Positions 1 to 12,638 of a stretch of DNA of 64,000 nt are shown here, piece after piece (within the stretch, counting starts at the first letter, position 1; each line of letters begins with the position of its first letter). The notes under the pieces were generated by a model. It searched no databases. It was given only the letters and a program-made list of their open reading frames with translations, and was not told the DNA's origin. Source of the stretch: Antedon mediterranea. Its lineage: Eukaryota; Echinodermata; Crinoidea; Comatulida; Antedonidae. Both the position numbers and the translations under genes were made by a program. The stretch lies in the NCBI RefSeq assembly GCF_964355755.1, contig NC_092674.1:20734001-20798000 (forward strand), written 5' to 3'.

Positions 1-1650
1 GATACTGTTTGTAAACCTACATAGTTATACATAACTTTTCATATAGTTTGTACTTAACTTAGCCTTAAAAATGTTTGGTAATTAAACATATAAATCTACA
101 AATGTTCGTGTCATAACGCCTCGCCTTTGTTGTGTAGTCTACAAATTTGTTTTAGTGTAATATTATAATGTTAACATGGCACACAGTCAAAGAGTGTATA
201 CTATTGTAATTTGTATTGTACGTTAAAATTGAATATTAATTGATAGGCTCACATTGATATCTTCATAATTTTACTTTAATTATGTTGAAGACGTTTGCTA
301 GTTATTCGACAGCACAACAAGGGGAACACATAAAGAGAAAGTGCATGCAGGCCTATTGAGCGAAACAACAGTAAGAAATTGTGTTGTTAGTTGAGCAGAA
401 ATATATAGTTTTAATTTAAAATACTTTATTTTTTTCGGGTCAACCAAATTGTGACTTTTTGTGGTCACCAATCAGAAACTACATAATTATTACCTTAGCC
501 ACAAGCTCTGCAACTTTTTCTGGCTGTTTTACTTTTTTTTATTTAGCTTTTTGCTTATTTTATTTTGTATCTCTAATGAGACCCAGCCACTAATCCAACA
601 GCATTGTCATTATTTTCAGTAATTTGCCTTTGGATATATTGTGTATATATATAAATTGCGCACATTCACATAATGTGCATATTTGTGCGCATGTGGATAC
701 GAAATAATATATATTACTCCTTGCGGAGGGTTGAAACTTTCCGATTGCTCTTGTTTTAGGACTGGTGCGGTCAGGAGAAGATATATTTAACTATAACGGC
801 AACAGAAAATATCGTTATTTATAAGTACAGATTGGTATAGTTCATAATGATGTCATTGTTTTCACTTAGTTTCTTTTTTCAGGTTTATTCTTTATGCATA
901 AGCCATAAATTATACATTGGCCTATTATTTTAATACATAGAAAGTGTAGTGTAGTGCAGTTATTTCCGAGACAACCAATTAAACACAGTGTACTTTTATT
1001 CTGTGATTTCCGTATCCCTACATCAAGGTGATCGCCTCACCCGCTCTAAAGCTTGAAGCGAACCCAAATCAATACGCCTACAAGATACTGTATATACCAT
1101 GACATTTTAAAAATCATGTTTGTGTGTACAAATGTACGTACTAGTCGAGTCAAACTGTTTCATTACCCCAAAAAAATTTGCAAGAAAATGTTTTTTGATG
1201 GATTACAATAAAAAATGGTCTCAAAAAACATATATCAAAAGTTTACCAAAGTTAAAAAATTTGACGTTAAAAAAGATGGCCGCCAATTTTTGAAAATCGG
1301 TAACCGCTTGTATAGTAGACAGCTATACTATACTGTACAACGATGCGTTTGATATAATCAAAATGATGGCCTTATGTGAATGGATGACTGTGAATAATTT
1401 GATTATTCATAATCGTTCATTCACATAAAGGCATTATTTTAATCTCATGAAATGTTTATATGGTGCTCGTACAACAATATTGTTCGAGATATTGATGTAA
1501 TATTCACACGAATTTGGTGATATGAAGGTATGATAAAAATATGACCCCACATATTTTGTTTCCTTGTTTCTGTGGGCCCATACTCAATCTATTCAATGTA
1601 CAGATTGCAGATTCTGCTAAAACTACAGAATGTCTGCAAAGTAAAAATTG
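1..1650. other. Non-coding flank, part of a duplicated block
   Basis: No convincing coding exon is visible. The first 75 bases resemble 27064-27130, with the shared order of a GATACTGT-type start, a TAAGCCTACATA-like word, a GTTTGTACT-like word and TTTAGCCTTAAA. Scattered words around 265-450, such as GAGCAGAAATAT followed by GGTCAACCAA, recur near 27480-27550. I infer that this flank is one side of a segmental duplication whose other copy is split by insertions between 27 and 38 kb. AT content is high and nothing else is recognisable apart from a hairpin at 1359-1440. Confidence 0.5.
1359..1440. repeat. Hairpin with arms of about 35 bp
   Basis: The left arm starts with AAAATGATGGCCTTATGTGA. 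The right arm reads the near-complement, TTCACATAAAGGCATTATTTT. A short central TTTGATTA loop separates them. It looks like a small MITE-type or fold-back insertion. No target duplication was identified. Confidence 0.6.
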
Positions 1651-1734
1651 TGTTATTATAATCCTAGGCCTATATTTAGGTTTGTAATGCCTATCCTACA
1701 ATTACCGTGAACCGGTATTGGTGGAATGCATAAT

Positions 1735-1840
1735 TCCTTGAATTTAATCAAGCTGAACTTTACTCCAAAGTTAGTGAGAACGTATTCGTCTCCTGACTTT
1801 TGTATCTTCAGATATTTATGGTCACTTTGCTTCTTGTACA
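1735..1840 (-). pseudogene. Relic exon, possibly of a fatty-acid-binding-protein gene
   Basis: The minus-strand reading contains KIQKSGDEYVLTNFGVKFS followed by LIKFK. The pattern GD-x-Y-x-L-T then F-x-x-IKFK resembles the second exon of FABP-family lipid carriers. The exon edge is visible by comparison with 38110-38200. There the acceptor is TTCGCAG before TGTACAAG; here it reads TTCGAAG, so the splice site is lost. No neighbouring FABP exons were found on either side. The family assignment rests on a short stretch and is tentative. That the exon is shared by the two duplicated flanks is clear. Confidence 0.35.
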
Positions 1841-2071
1841 CTTCGAAACAAAAATGTAGTCAATTAAAATTCATTCAATCAATTCTTAATAGGCAGACTT
1901 TTTTTTAAAAAATACGTCAACTTGGGTGCGCTAAACTAATCCAAAATATGCGAGTCTAAAAAATACGTCAACTCGAAGGCGATATTAATTTTCCAAAATA
2001 CGTCAACTTGTGGGAACTATTCATTTTCCAAAATACGCGAATTGTTAACAATATTTTTATTAACTTTCTTT
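1841..2071. other. Flank with repeated AAAATACGTCAACT words
   Basis: The words AAATACGTCAACTTG, AAATACGTCAACTCG and AAATACGCGAATT recur at short intervals. The matching flank at 38270-38330 carries AAAATATGCGAGTC and AAAATACGGAAAT. It looks like a degenerate short tandem repeat shared by both flanks. No gene is seen. Confidence 0.4.
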
Positions 2072-2955
2072 ACCTTCTAAAAATATATTTTAAAGCAATC
2101 AATTCCGCTGTTAAGCAATCACAAAACCCTTCACAGTCAATGAGACCACTTGTATTACAAGTATATGTAACCCCATTTCCATTTAGTCATCAAGTCAACC
2201 TTAAGTAATGCTTTACTGTTTGTTTCCTCTTTGAAATATCAGTAACTTTTGAGAACTTCATCATCTGTATTTTGACTCTTCTAAATCACTAATAGTTAAG
2301 TTAAAATATAACAATGCAATAGTGTTAATTTACATCACTCGGTGATACTGCTACTGATAGATTGTACATGTAATCATTTTTTTTAAACTTTGTTTCCACT
2401 GCTTGTGCGTTAGCAACTTTACTGATATTTACCATTTCTAGCAGTGTTTGGAACGAATGTTCAATAAAACCCAGTATTGTTATAGTCTGCATACCTCGTT
2501 TTGAGTAACATGAGAAAGAATGACTTGACTGGTAATATTGAGATCCAGTGAGTTGTTAATCAGATTATAACTAACCTGAATCGGTGAATCTGTGCATGAG
2601 TAGATAACAATGTCCCGTGTGCAATTTCCGTCCGGCACAGGACATTTTCTGGTTGAATATTCTCAATTTGATCTATTAACCTATAACCTACAGTACTTCA
2701 CCTTAGCTGTTTTTGACAATCTTCGCAACATTCATTTTTTTGAATAGGAATTCCGACTAATTTACTTATTAACATAATTAACATAATGTTTTCAATACAA
2801 GATTAACCACAGCAGTAAACACGTTATGGTTTAGACTAATGGTTACATTGGTCGTTGGTATATAAAAGCAGTATCTCAGTAACAACTGCTGATTCTACGG
2901 AACATATCCGTATACACATCTTCTACGTTGGTAACAACTTTACTGTTTTTCTTGT
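2072..2955 (-). pseudogene. Copy C: decayed fragment of the EGF/Sushi/Ig receptor gene
   Basis: This stretch aligns over most of its length with the middle of the large exon of copies A (about 5705-7265) and B (about 41820-43370). Shared words include AAGCAATCAATTCCGCTGTT, GATAGATTGTACATGTAATC and AATATTGAGATCCAGTGAGT. About 380-400 bp corresponding to copy A 6430-6830 are missing, and many short indels break the reading frame. The flanking domains, including Ig, EGF and Sushi exons, are absent. It is therefore a third, older and incomplete paralogue in the same orientation as A and B. No expression or function is implied. Confidence 0.85.
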
Positions 2956-4230
2956 TTTTTAAGTGAATTGAAATTATGTTTACCGTTACTTTTTACAATT
3001 AGGCTATTCATAAAATGATGATGAAGTTCATACTCACTCGACATTGAGTAATATATTGAAAGTCGGAAGGGTTTTGGATTTAAGGGAATCCATTAATAAG
3101 CGTATTAATTATTTGATACCCACTGATTTAATTTACTAAATATTTGAGGAAGCGAATTGTCAAGTCAAAATTATGTCAAGCGTTAGATGTAAGCCATTTG
3201 ATCTGGGCAAGCGGTCTGTTGTTATATTGCCTTGGTAACTCAAATTTTGCGATAGTCAGTTAGACTCTATCTACTGACAACTGCAGAATAGAGTGTCTGA
3301 GACGTCATACTGTTAAATACCGAAATACTAAAAATGTATAATTGTTATTGGAACAATATATGTTGGATACTTCCCGTACACATGACCCCTCCAATTAGAC
3401 TCATTCGTCACATTTACATTTTACTCGGATCCACGTAGCCTACTGAACAGCCTATGTAACTGGATTAATAACTAATTCAGTTAGGCTACCAACAAGTAGA
3501 TTATCTAGTACCGCAATTATTACTAAACAACCAATACACCCGTAACAATTTGGATAATTATTTAGGGCATTTCTCAAAAAATATGGTAGTTGCATTGATT
3601 ACAGATTATTTAATTTGTACAGTTTCAGTCGCTTGCTATTTACAGAGACTACATAACATTAATGTTGTTAGCATTTTAATATTATCAACAAACCAAACAA
3701 TATAGCAATATGAGTCTAGAAATATGACTATTGTCATTATCAAAACAGATATAACATTATATAATACAATGTGTTCAATTCTCGTTCCTAACACAGCATG
3801 TTTGCATCACATTATGAACGTATTATGAAAAACTCTGGAAACAGTCTTGCAACATGGTAATCTAGTCTTCCTGTATTAACCTAAAGATGTGTGGATGAGA
3901 TTTCAATAAGTAATAAAATCTATTTCTACTGTAGCATCGAGAATAACAATTACGTTATAGAAAGCAACTGCAGGCAAGCATACATTGAAAGTTAAAACCC
4001 ATAATAAACCTATCTTAACCTTATGCTACGTTTATTTACAGGAATGTGCTTTTGTTAACAAAAGTTTAGTTGAAAAATAGTTTCTAATTTACGTAGAAAG
4101 TCAAAAAGTGCAGCAACTAGAAGCATCAACAATAGACACACAGTCTATTCGTGATACGTACGTTTTACGTTTTCTATAGTGTAGTCTAACAAATGTGATT
4201 TCTACATTATTTTCAGAAAGTTAAAAAGAA
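2956..4230. other. Intergenic, nothing recognised
   Basis: AT-rich sequence between copy C and the 3' end of copy A. I looked for counterparts of copy B's 3' exons (62-bp linker exon and transmembrane exon) and found none. Copy A may have lost them. Confidence 0.4.
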
Positions 4231-4322
4231 AAACCATTAGGTAAAATCTGTTTTTCCTTCTTCAGGCTGACAAACTGCATGCAGGTTTTCATTTCCACTG
4301 TATGACTCAGGAGGACAGTTCA
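4231..4322 (-). pseudogene. Copy A: truncated Cys-rich ephrin-receptor-like exon
   Basis: It opens after a good acceptor (TTCTTTAG) and encodes NCPPESYSGNENLHAVCQ, then jumps to PEEGKTDFT and a stop. Copy B has [22 protein letters not shown] at the same point. About 24 bp and the rest of the Cys repeat are lost. Confidence 0.75.
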
Positions 4323-4575
4323 CTAAAGAAGAAACAAAGATATTATGAATAAATGTACAAGGTAAAATACGAATTAGATGGTAAATACTTCTATGACAGT
4401 TTCGTTGTTCCTTACACGAACCGATTCTTCCAAAGATCAACATTATGACAATTTTATAAAAATATTTTAAAATATATATGATAAAAAAAGATAAATTAAC
4501 AGGTGACCATATAACAATTTAAATATTATTTGTTGTAAAACAGACCAACCTGAATTTAGAAAGATTTCAACTCAC

Positions 4576-7500
4576 CACATATGTATCCATCCTCGTGTGC
4601 ATATTGAGTCTTTGGACATATTGGACCATGTAAATCAGCATTAAATACTACCATTTCAACAGGTTCACCTCTGTGATCAAATATTTCACCAGGTTTCAGC
4701 ACGTTTTGAAGTTTAACAACTTTAGCGACGATATTGTCAATTTTGTCTTTCACTTTATACGCTGATTCTTGTCGACTTACATTTACCATATCAATGGATG
4801 TCACGTTGGTACTTGTTATTTCAAATGTTATTTTCCTTAGAAATGATTTACCATTTGGAGTCAACTCCTGATAGTTGAGACGCTCTAGGTCTGGGTCATC
4901 ACTACTAATGACTTTCTCAATAACATCGTTCAAAGTTTCATTTGTTAAATTAGTGGAATCTACTCGGTAAAGTCCTATGGATATTTTGCTGGAGAACTCC
5001 GGCATGGATATGTCAAGAACGTGAAGTCTTGCGGGATTTGAAAGCTTTTTTTTCGTGATTGTTTGATGCTTCACATACATACCATCCATCTTGGTTAAAT
5101 GTTGGGCTTAATATCTCAATAATCGAGCCATTCTGACCTGGGATTAGTTCCATATCTGACGAAGAAGCCTGAAAGTACCATTGATAGTCTGCCAGTGGCC
5201 GAGCGGACGCCTGACAAGTGAAATATGCGCCTTCAATATTACCATGTTCGATTACAGTGTCCTGCGGATGCTCGGTGATCAGTGGTGCAAATTCAATTGT
5301 GACGTCACATTGTAATGATGAAACCTTTGTAACTTTATTGCAAGCCTGACAACTGTAAGTTCCAGAATTAGATGAATTTACTTGGTTTAAATGCAATGAG
5401 TTTGAATTCATTCCACTCAGTATTTGGCCATTAAACTTCCAACTAAATGTTGGTAATGGATTTCCAGTGGCTTGGCACGTCAGATTAATATTCTCTCCTT
5501 CAATGGTAGTTAATTTTGGCTCAGGATGCTGAGTAATGATGGGAGCTTCTAAACATACATCATTATATTCTTTAAGAAAAATAACCTGAGTTAGTAAAAT
5601 CGTCCCACTTGTTTCTACTTCTTCGGAACTTGACAAATTACCATTCAGAAACGTTGATACATATTCATCGAGAGCGATGACATTCTGGTAACTCTCTGTA
5701 CCTTCTGACAAATATTTTAAGGCAATCAATTCCGCTGTTAAGCAGTCATAAATCCCTACGCAGTCAGTGACACCACTTGCATTACGAGTATATTGGTCCA
5801 TAACAGTTTTCCAGTTATTCATCACGTCAACCTCAAGTAATGCTTTGTTGTTTGTTTTCCTCTTTGAAGAATCAATAACCTTCGATAACGCATTTTTTTC
5901 AACTCCATCACCTGTATTGGAGTCTTCTAAATCACTCATAGTTAAGTTAAAAACTAACAATGCACTCGTGTTTACATCACTCGATGATACTGCTACTGAT
6001 AGATTGTACATGTAATCGTTTTGAAACTTTGTTTCCAATGCTTTTGCATGCACATTAGCAACTTTACTGATATTTACCATTTCTAGCAATGTCTGGAACG
6101 ACTGTTCAATAAAATCCAGTATGCTGGTATAGTCTGTACATCTTTCTTCGTTTTGAATAACGTGTTGATCTCGAGAAAGGCTGTTGTTAATATTGAGATC
6201 CAGTGAGTTGTTTATCAGATTATAACTGACCCTTTGTATCGGGGGCTGTTCAATAATTGCATTTGTGTCACGTCTATTACGATGTCCAAAACGTCTTTGT
6301 GTCATTCCTCTCCTTCTTCTTATTGATCTTGTTACGTCACCAAACAATTCCTCCGTAATGAAAAGTGCAGCATTTTGAATAGTATAATTGAAATTGTTGG
6401 CATCAATTATTACTTGAATCTGTACAGGAGTAGATGACAACGTTATATAACATAAAAATGGAATCATGGAAGTGTCTTCTTCAACTAGATCAATGTTAAA
6501 GTGAAGTTTCTTTAACTCTAAACTTTCTTCAAGTGATCCGTTTATCTGATGTTGTTTTATATTCAGACCTGCTTTAACATCTTTTCGTATTTTCCGCAAT
6601 GCATCTTGAGTATTGTTGAAGTGTTTCTTCAGTATCGTAACCCTGTCTGATACTTCTATTTGCTGGTTCAATGCATCGTCTAAATCGATTAATGCTTCGT
6701 GCAATGCTGCTTCTGAAACAGATGCACGTAAAACAGCATCATCCAACTCTTTAATTGGTATAGTAAGGTTGGTGGTTTCGTTTTTTATTTGATAAAATGC
6801 TCGACTTCGTTGTTTTCGGCAATGTTCATTTTCCCGTACACAATTGGCGTCCGGAACATGTACGCTGCAAGGAACACTTTCTGTTTGAAGCTTCTCAATT
6901 TGACCTATAATTTTATACCTAGCACATGTGCTACACGACTGCAACGTAGCTGTTACTAAAACAGTTGTTTGACATTCTTCACAACATTCACCTTTTGAAT
7001 AGGAATCTCGAGTGCCCTTCTTTATGGAAGTTATAAAAGCTATTGTATCTAGTACTGCGCTAACAAATCTTTTCAATACAAGATTAACCGCAGCAGTAAC
7101 AAGCTTTATAGGGTTTAAACTAAGGGTTTTGACGGGCGTTGGTATATAACAAATATCACAGCAGCCGGTCGTCTCAGTAACAACTGTTGATTCTTCTTTG
7201 TTAATACAACATTCATATGGAACATTTCCATACACATCTTCTACGAAGGTAACAAGTTTACTTCCGGGTAGACATACACCACTACATTCATGTATTTCAC
7301 ATACATTGGCCAGGGCTTCTTCTAATTCTCTTGTGTCATGGCGTGAATCTTCAAATGTTTCGCGTGCTATTTCAACTTCGTTGTTTGCAGCAACCAAACT
7401 TCCCAAAGCGGACTCATGTTTCATGCTAGCTTTAGCAAGATTGTCAATGAGATTGGCTTCTTCCTCCAATGCATCCCGCAATGTTGATGTTGCTATTTCG

Positions 7501-8610
7501 AGAGCCTTTGAAGCTTGGCCAATTGTCTTCGTTCGCTGTCGTCAATTGATTTTTGCGATAAAGAGATGATTTTGTTTTTCAGTGTTCTTCCTAATGATAA
7601 TGGACCTTCAACCGTTGCTTCTCCATTTACAGATAGCACCATCGACTCAAATGATGTCATTATTGAAGTAGCGTTACCCATCACATCAAATAAACCCCAA
7701 AGCTTACTAAAAAAACTAAAATAAATCCCGTTCATTTTCAGGTGCATAGTCGTGTATTGTTCAATTCCAAGAAGATTGGTGTTAATCGGTATGCTTCCTA
7801 TCCAATGATTAACGTTGCATGCAAATGCTAATCTCAATATCGATCCAGCTGGAACACGGATGTATTTATTTAGGGTTTGAGTATCAGAGTATTCTCCTGT
7901 CATACATACATTAGGTACAGGTTGATTATCCTGGTGTTGGTCTTTAAAGTTTGTACAATTGTTAAATGAATTTAAGACTTTTACCCCTAATGACGGAAAA
8001 CAGAGATTTTTTGGCAAACATATGCTGAAATAAATGCGAAAACCAGACCCCGATGTCTTTAAATAACCGAAAAGATTCTGAACTTCTACAAGAACTTTGT
8101 TACTAAGATGCTCTATTCCAGCTGTAAAATTTAAAAGATCAGTTTGTAAATTGATTGTACCGGGGTTGTTGGACAGTTTGTCATTAACATTCCAAAGCGT
8201 ATTTATAATAACCTTACATTGTAGACGTAACTCAGCCAGAGACTTAGCAATCTGTTTCAAATATTTTTGAGTTAACGCTTGGAAATACTGATTAATATTG
8301 TAATTTAATTAATTGACTGTAGACAGCAGATTGGAATACAATTCGTCATATTCAACAGTCATTAGTTGTTCACATAACTCTTTCAGTTGAGATGATATGT
8401 TATGAAGATCACTTATAATCTCTGTCATATTGCTAAGATCTGATGGAATGCCAAGCTCCGGTGACAAATCGTAGTCCACAGACACTTCTACAGTAGATTC
8501 AACAGTATTTAGCAGCCAGGAAAAAGGTGTGTCATAAAAAAATTCAAATGATGTAGATGATTCCATTGTTATTCCTCGATCATGAAACAAAGGCCCATCT
8601 ACAAGAAAAC
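4576..8610 (-). pseudogene. Copy A: large exon, frame broken several times
   Basis: Counterpart of the 4026-bp exon of copy B, with the same donor (GTG|GTGAG) and acceptor (ATTAG|GTTTTC). Three long open pieces remain, at about 7493-8260, 5013-7481 and 4556-5089, separated by lesions. These are a stop at 8309-8311 (copy B has Asp), a 2-bp shift near 7520-7535, and a 1-bp shift in a T8 run near 5047. Coiled-coil-like Glu/Lys-rich stretches, paired Cys (CCINKEE, CCDIC), a basic site RRRRGMTQRR near 6300 and two Ig domains at 5080-5560 are still readable. The Ig part is nearly identical to copy B. Confidence 0.85.
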
Positions 8611-8752
8611 CTAATATAAATTTAACTGTTAAATTATATTCATTGTAATCATTAGAATTCTTAAATACAGTATATCACAATGATAATTATTGGCAGGTAA
8701 ATAATAATCTGCTTATTATAAGTTAACAACAACGTCTGTAAATAAAACTCAC

Positions 8753-8903
8753 CACCAACACTGACGTACAAACTCGGCCTACCAGCCTTATTTGAGATGA
8801 AATTCAATACTATGTCTTCACCAAGCATCTTCCAGAATAAGCTAATTTTGGAATTTCCGAATTGTTGCAACGCCCAGCGTTCTATAAATAGATGACTGAA
8901 TAA
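8753..8903 (-). pseudogene. Copy A: 151-bp linker exon
   Basis: Same length and splice phases as copy B 56125-56275, with acceptor TTTTCTAG and donor GTG|GTGAG. It encodes a conserved hydrophobic stretch containing [17 protein letters not shown]. In copy A the following intron is only 142 bp. In copy B the same intron holds an 11-kb transposon. Confidence 0.8.
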
Positions 8904-9020
8904 CTAGAAAATAGATAGATACATACTAAAATGATTTAGGGATAAAAAGTTGTAGGAACATTTAAAGCTACCAATTATTTATGTTTATTGAAACAAGGAC
9001 AATTTAAGAAAAATGACTAC

Positions 9021-10300
9021 CTGTGCTACATTTTCTACAGAAACTTGAACATCTCCACTACCTTCGACTTTAGCAGATACTGTGTTGTTGATGTAGTAGG
9101 AGTATTGCAAATTCATCAAGATGCTGACTTTATCGACTTCATTGTTATAATTAACATTTGGATTATGCATACCATTTTTTGAAAAAGCCAGGAAATTGAC
9201 ATTAACTTCAAAGGAATCATCATATTCTATATTCCTGATGTACTTAGAAATATCTCTTGAACCTTCTGGAAATACCATCATTACTTCTCCAGATGTCATT
9301 GTGCACATACCCACTATAAAACAGTACTTTCCTTTGAACGGTGGTTGTGGCAAAGATACATGTCTGCCTCCAATCATCAATTCTGCTTTCGAGAGTAATA
9401 AGACAGAGTACTGGCCATCACTTACGACGGGTGCAGCTTCACACCACTCTATCGATTTTATTTCAGCTCCAAGAAGACTCAATGCTGAAAAAGATGTTGT
9501 AGCATCCATCGGATCTATGTCAACGGATATAAACGTTATCAAATCTGGGAAGACATTTTCAAGTTGCCGTGTGTAATTGCGATACAAAGAATTATACCGA
9601 ACAAAATATTGAATATCATCTAATGTTATGGCTTTACTTTGGCAGTTGTCATTTTGTAACACTGTTGACATGTTACTTGTGACTATCTGTCCGTGAAGAC
9701 TAAGTGGTAATTCCAACATTCCTGTTGCCAGCGATGTAATTCCTTTGGTCTCAACAGTAAAGTTATTTTTATTTGTCCATTTGTTAGTAGATACATAATA
9801 ATGTCCTGTGCATGTGGAATAATTCGATAGTACAAAACAACCTGATGGTAATCGATGGCCTGGTGTAAACATTGTGTCCACATCGTGTGACATGTTCTTG
9901 AAAACGAATATATTGTCATGGTGTGGTGTAAGAAACGCTGCTGCCTCCCGTCCTCTTAGGACATATGATATTTTCACAAAACCTTGTCTAACTCCACGAA
10001 CTGAACACGTAAGGTTATTTATTTTTTATGAAAACGATAACGTGTCTGGCTCAACATTAATTTTATCAGAATCTGTTTTGATAGTTAGGTCAAGCACTAG
10101 TTTTGGTTTAGCAATAAATTTCAAATCATAAACATCTCCTACCCAAACATCATGCCACTCTGGTGTTGTTACAAACCCTTCTGCGCATGTCTTTCCCGTA
10201 TAACCAGTCCCAGAGCAGTCACATGTATAACCACCCACCGCGTTTTGGGACGTCTGACAAACACCATTTAAACATGGCGATGGAGAACATACCTGGATTT
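9021..10300 (-). pseudogene. Copy A: EGF plus unassigned extracellular exon with a stop
   Basis: It is 1280 bp against 1283 bp in copy B. It begins with an EGF domain (Cys spacing C-x5-C-x3-C, then [15 protein letters not shown]), followed by about 380 residues of unassigned sequence. After SFS the codon TAA at 10026-10028 replaces a Ser/Thr position of copy B, ending the frame. The rest of the exon stays open and similar to B, so this lesion looks recent. Confidence 0.85.
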
Positions 10301-10615
10301 CTAAAATAAAACAAGGTGTGTTGACATTATTGGTATGATGAATTTCTAATCGTTTCGCACAGGTTGCTGTTCTATCATGTAAACAATAGTTTATAAAAAG
10401 GCAAGTGCCCTCATTGTTATCAGATACACCCGAGTAAGCGTGATTGTGATTTTTGCAAGATTGATTTTATCATCTTGCATTATTTTGAAGTTCGCCATTT
10501 CCGTTTGTCTGTCCGTAGAGATATGTTTCCTTTCAAATTAAGACATCCATTTGTTATGAATATATATAAGAAAATGTTGTTACGTGATGTAATAAATTTG
10601 TTGACTGCATCTTAC

Positions 10616-10792
10616 CAGAACATTTTGGAAAAGTGCTATTCCATTTTCCAGATATTAAACATTTCGTCACAATATTTCCTTCCAAGAAATATCCGGAATC
10701 ACAGCCAAAACTGCACTGACTTTCTACATTATTTTCGCATGGAATTCTGACGTAACCATTTTTAGGCAATGGAACTTCGGAACATAGAATTT
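10616..10792 (-). pseudogene. Copy A: second Sushi exon
   Basis: A phase-symmetric 177-bp exon encoding a complement-control-protein module: LCSEVPLPKNGYV, then C-x3[14 protein letters not shown], then [14 protein letters not shown]. Splice sites are good (TTGTAG and CTG|GTAAGA). The exon is intact by itself within a broken gene. Confidence 0.8.
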
Positions 10793-10916
10793 CTACAAGA
10801 CACTGTCGAGTTTAACTTTATAATATATACAAAACTAAAATGATTAGTTATAATTTAAGAATAAAAATAATAGAAATATAAATACCTTTACCTTTTAATA
10901 TATTTTAGCCACATAC

Positions 10917-11035
10917 CTTCACAACATAGACATTCTCTAACATCAGATCCCAATAACCGAAAATTCCATTTGCACTCAAAGACACACGTTTCTCCTGTTG
11001 TGAATCCAGTCCATCGATTTCAACACAAGGGCTTG
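10917..11035 (-). pseudogene. Copy A: first Sushi exon, internally deleted
   Basis: It is 119 bp against 174 bp in copy B. Two deletions of about 25 and 30 bp remove the start and end of the Sushi module and shift the frame, although both splice sites remain (AACAG and AAG|GTATGT). Confidence 0.8.
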
Positions 11036-11827
11036 CTGTTAATTAATACATAACAATGTGATATTATTGTATTAAATTAATAGATTTTTTCAATAGATTA
11101 CTAGCTGATGGCAACAATACAAAACCAGGTTCTCAAAATGTATCAATGTTCCAAAAAAAACAATGAAAAAAAAAGAGCTCTCCGGAACAGCATCCCAAAA
11201 CAACAGGCCTATATTAAAATAATATGACATTGATAATGATATGAAAAGGCTGATTTGTTGAAAAGGGAAACCACAAAGGTTAGTAATAATAGTAATAGGT
11301 CAGTAACGAGAGTAATACGTAAGCATTGATTTAGTGAGAGTGGTTACCAATTTTCGAGTGAAGTGTGTTTTAGTAAAGCCTCGTATTATTTGTAGTTATA
11401 AAAAAAACGTATAATACTGACGTTTTTTTCTGGATTGTATATAATTTGCACTTTATGCAAAAACAATTAAAAGATAATATTGTCCCCGTGAAACAAAATA
11501 ATTGTTTTAAATATTTTTGTTGAATATGTCATTTCAATATCACATACGAGTATTCACTTTTACCAAAACAAAATTAATTACCTGAAAAAACTGTAATTTA
11601 AAGCAAAAAATAGTAAATTTTACTAAAAGACATTAGGTTTTTGGCTGAATTCAACCGTTTATTTTGTCTTTTTATAAGTGAAAACATTATTTATTTAAGA
11701 TTTTTTTTACGGAAGTGATTAACATTATTAAAACAGCGAATTAACATATTCAACATTTTGATTTTATTAATCTTCATTTTTCATGTTTTTTGGGGACAAT
11801 ACATCTTAAAATCACATTCAGTCGTAC

Positions 11828-11950
11828 CTGTGCAGCCTTTCTTATCATAATCAAGTGTCCATCCTTCATGGCAATCACAGCTGAAGCTACCGATTGAGTT
11901 GGAACATTGTTGCGCACATTCGTCTATTCCAACAAAACATTCGTCAATAT
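11828..11950 (-). pseudogene. Copy A: EGF exon with a lost acceptor site
   Basis: It encodes an EGF module, IDECFVGIDECAQQCSNS followed by GSFSCDCHEGW. It has 123 bp and phase 1-1, as in copy B. The base before the exon is changed so that the acceptor reads CAA instead of copy B's CAG. Because the exon is phase-symmetric, skipping it would keep the frame. Confidence 0.8.
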
Positions 11951-12113
11951 TTGATATAATAAAAAGACATGCGATTACATTTTGTTTCCATGTATTCTTA
12001 TTATTCAACTAAATACATTTATTTTTTTATTTTTTAGCAGAATGTTAGAAGAATTATCTAAAGTTATAAATAAAATAATTTCAAAAACGTTATACTATAC
12101 TAGTATTTCGTAC

Positions 12114-12224
12114 CTTTACAATTGTATGAATCGTATACTTCATATCCGGCGTTACAAATACACTCAAAACTACCAGGTGAGTTTGTACAATTGTGACAAT
12201 TAGCGTAGGAACATTCATCAATGT
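12114..12224 (-). pseudogene. Copy A: EGF exon
   Basis: A 111-bp phase 1-1 EGF exon with [13 protein letters not shown], then CICNAGYE. Good acceptor (TTCCAG) and donor (AAAG|GTACG). Nearly identical to copy B 59132-59242. Confidence 0.85.
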
Positions 12225-12638
12225 CTGGAAAAATACAATGGCAAATAAAGAAATAATCATTATTTATTATGTGGAGACCATTGAGAAAGCCGATTATTAA
12301 CTACAGTCTACACAGTAGTCTTGTGAAAGTTGGTATTTCTGTGTTTTTAATGGCATTAAAATACAGCAATCTTTATCGATTAGTTTCAGATTAATATATT
12401 ATTCACTTCACCTCACTAGATAGCCCAGCCTACCTGGTTGCATTATCATTCGGATATATTTTTTCATTTTTTGTGTTTGCTTTCGACGTAGTCAACGGAA
12501 TTCTTTACACAGGCCTACTTAACCGTTTAAAGAGTGGCCAACAATGATATGTGTATAGTGACGTCGATTGTCAGTATTGGCAATTCACTTCAAACGTATT
12601 GGCAAAGTTGAAACGGCTGTATTTTGTAATTACATTAC

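Noticed and set aside
5040-5056. T8-run frameshift as proof that copy A is dead
   Set aside because: A one-base difference in a homopolymer may be a sequencing error. The pseudogene call rests on the stops, deletions and lost acceptor instead.
5767-9576. Plus-strand open frames across copy A (for example 5767-6015, 7198-7569, 9196-9576)
   Set aside because: They are antisense shadows of the minus-strand exons. Equivalent shadows recur at the same places opposite copy B, and they show no domains.
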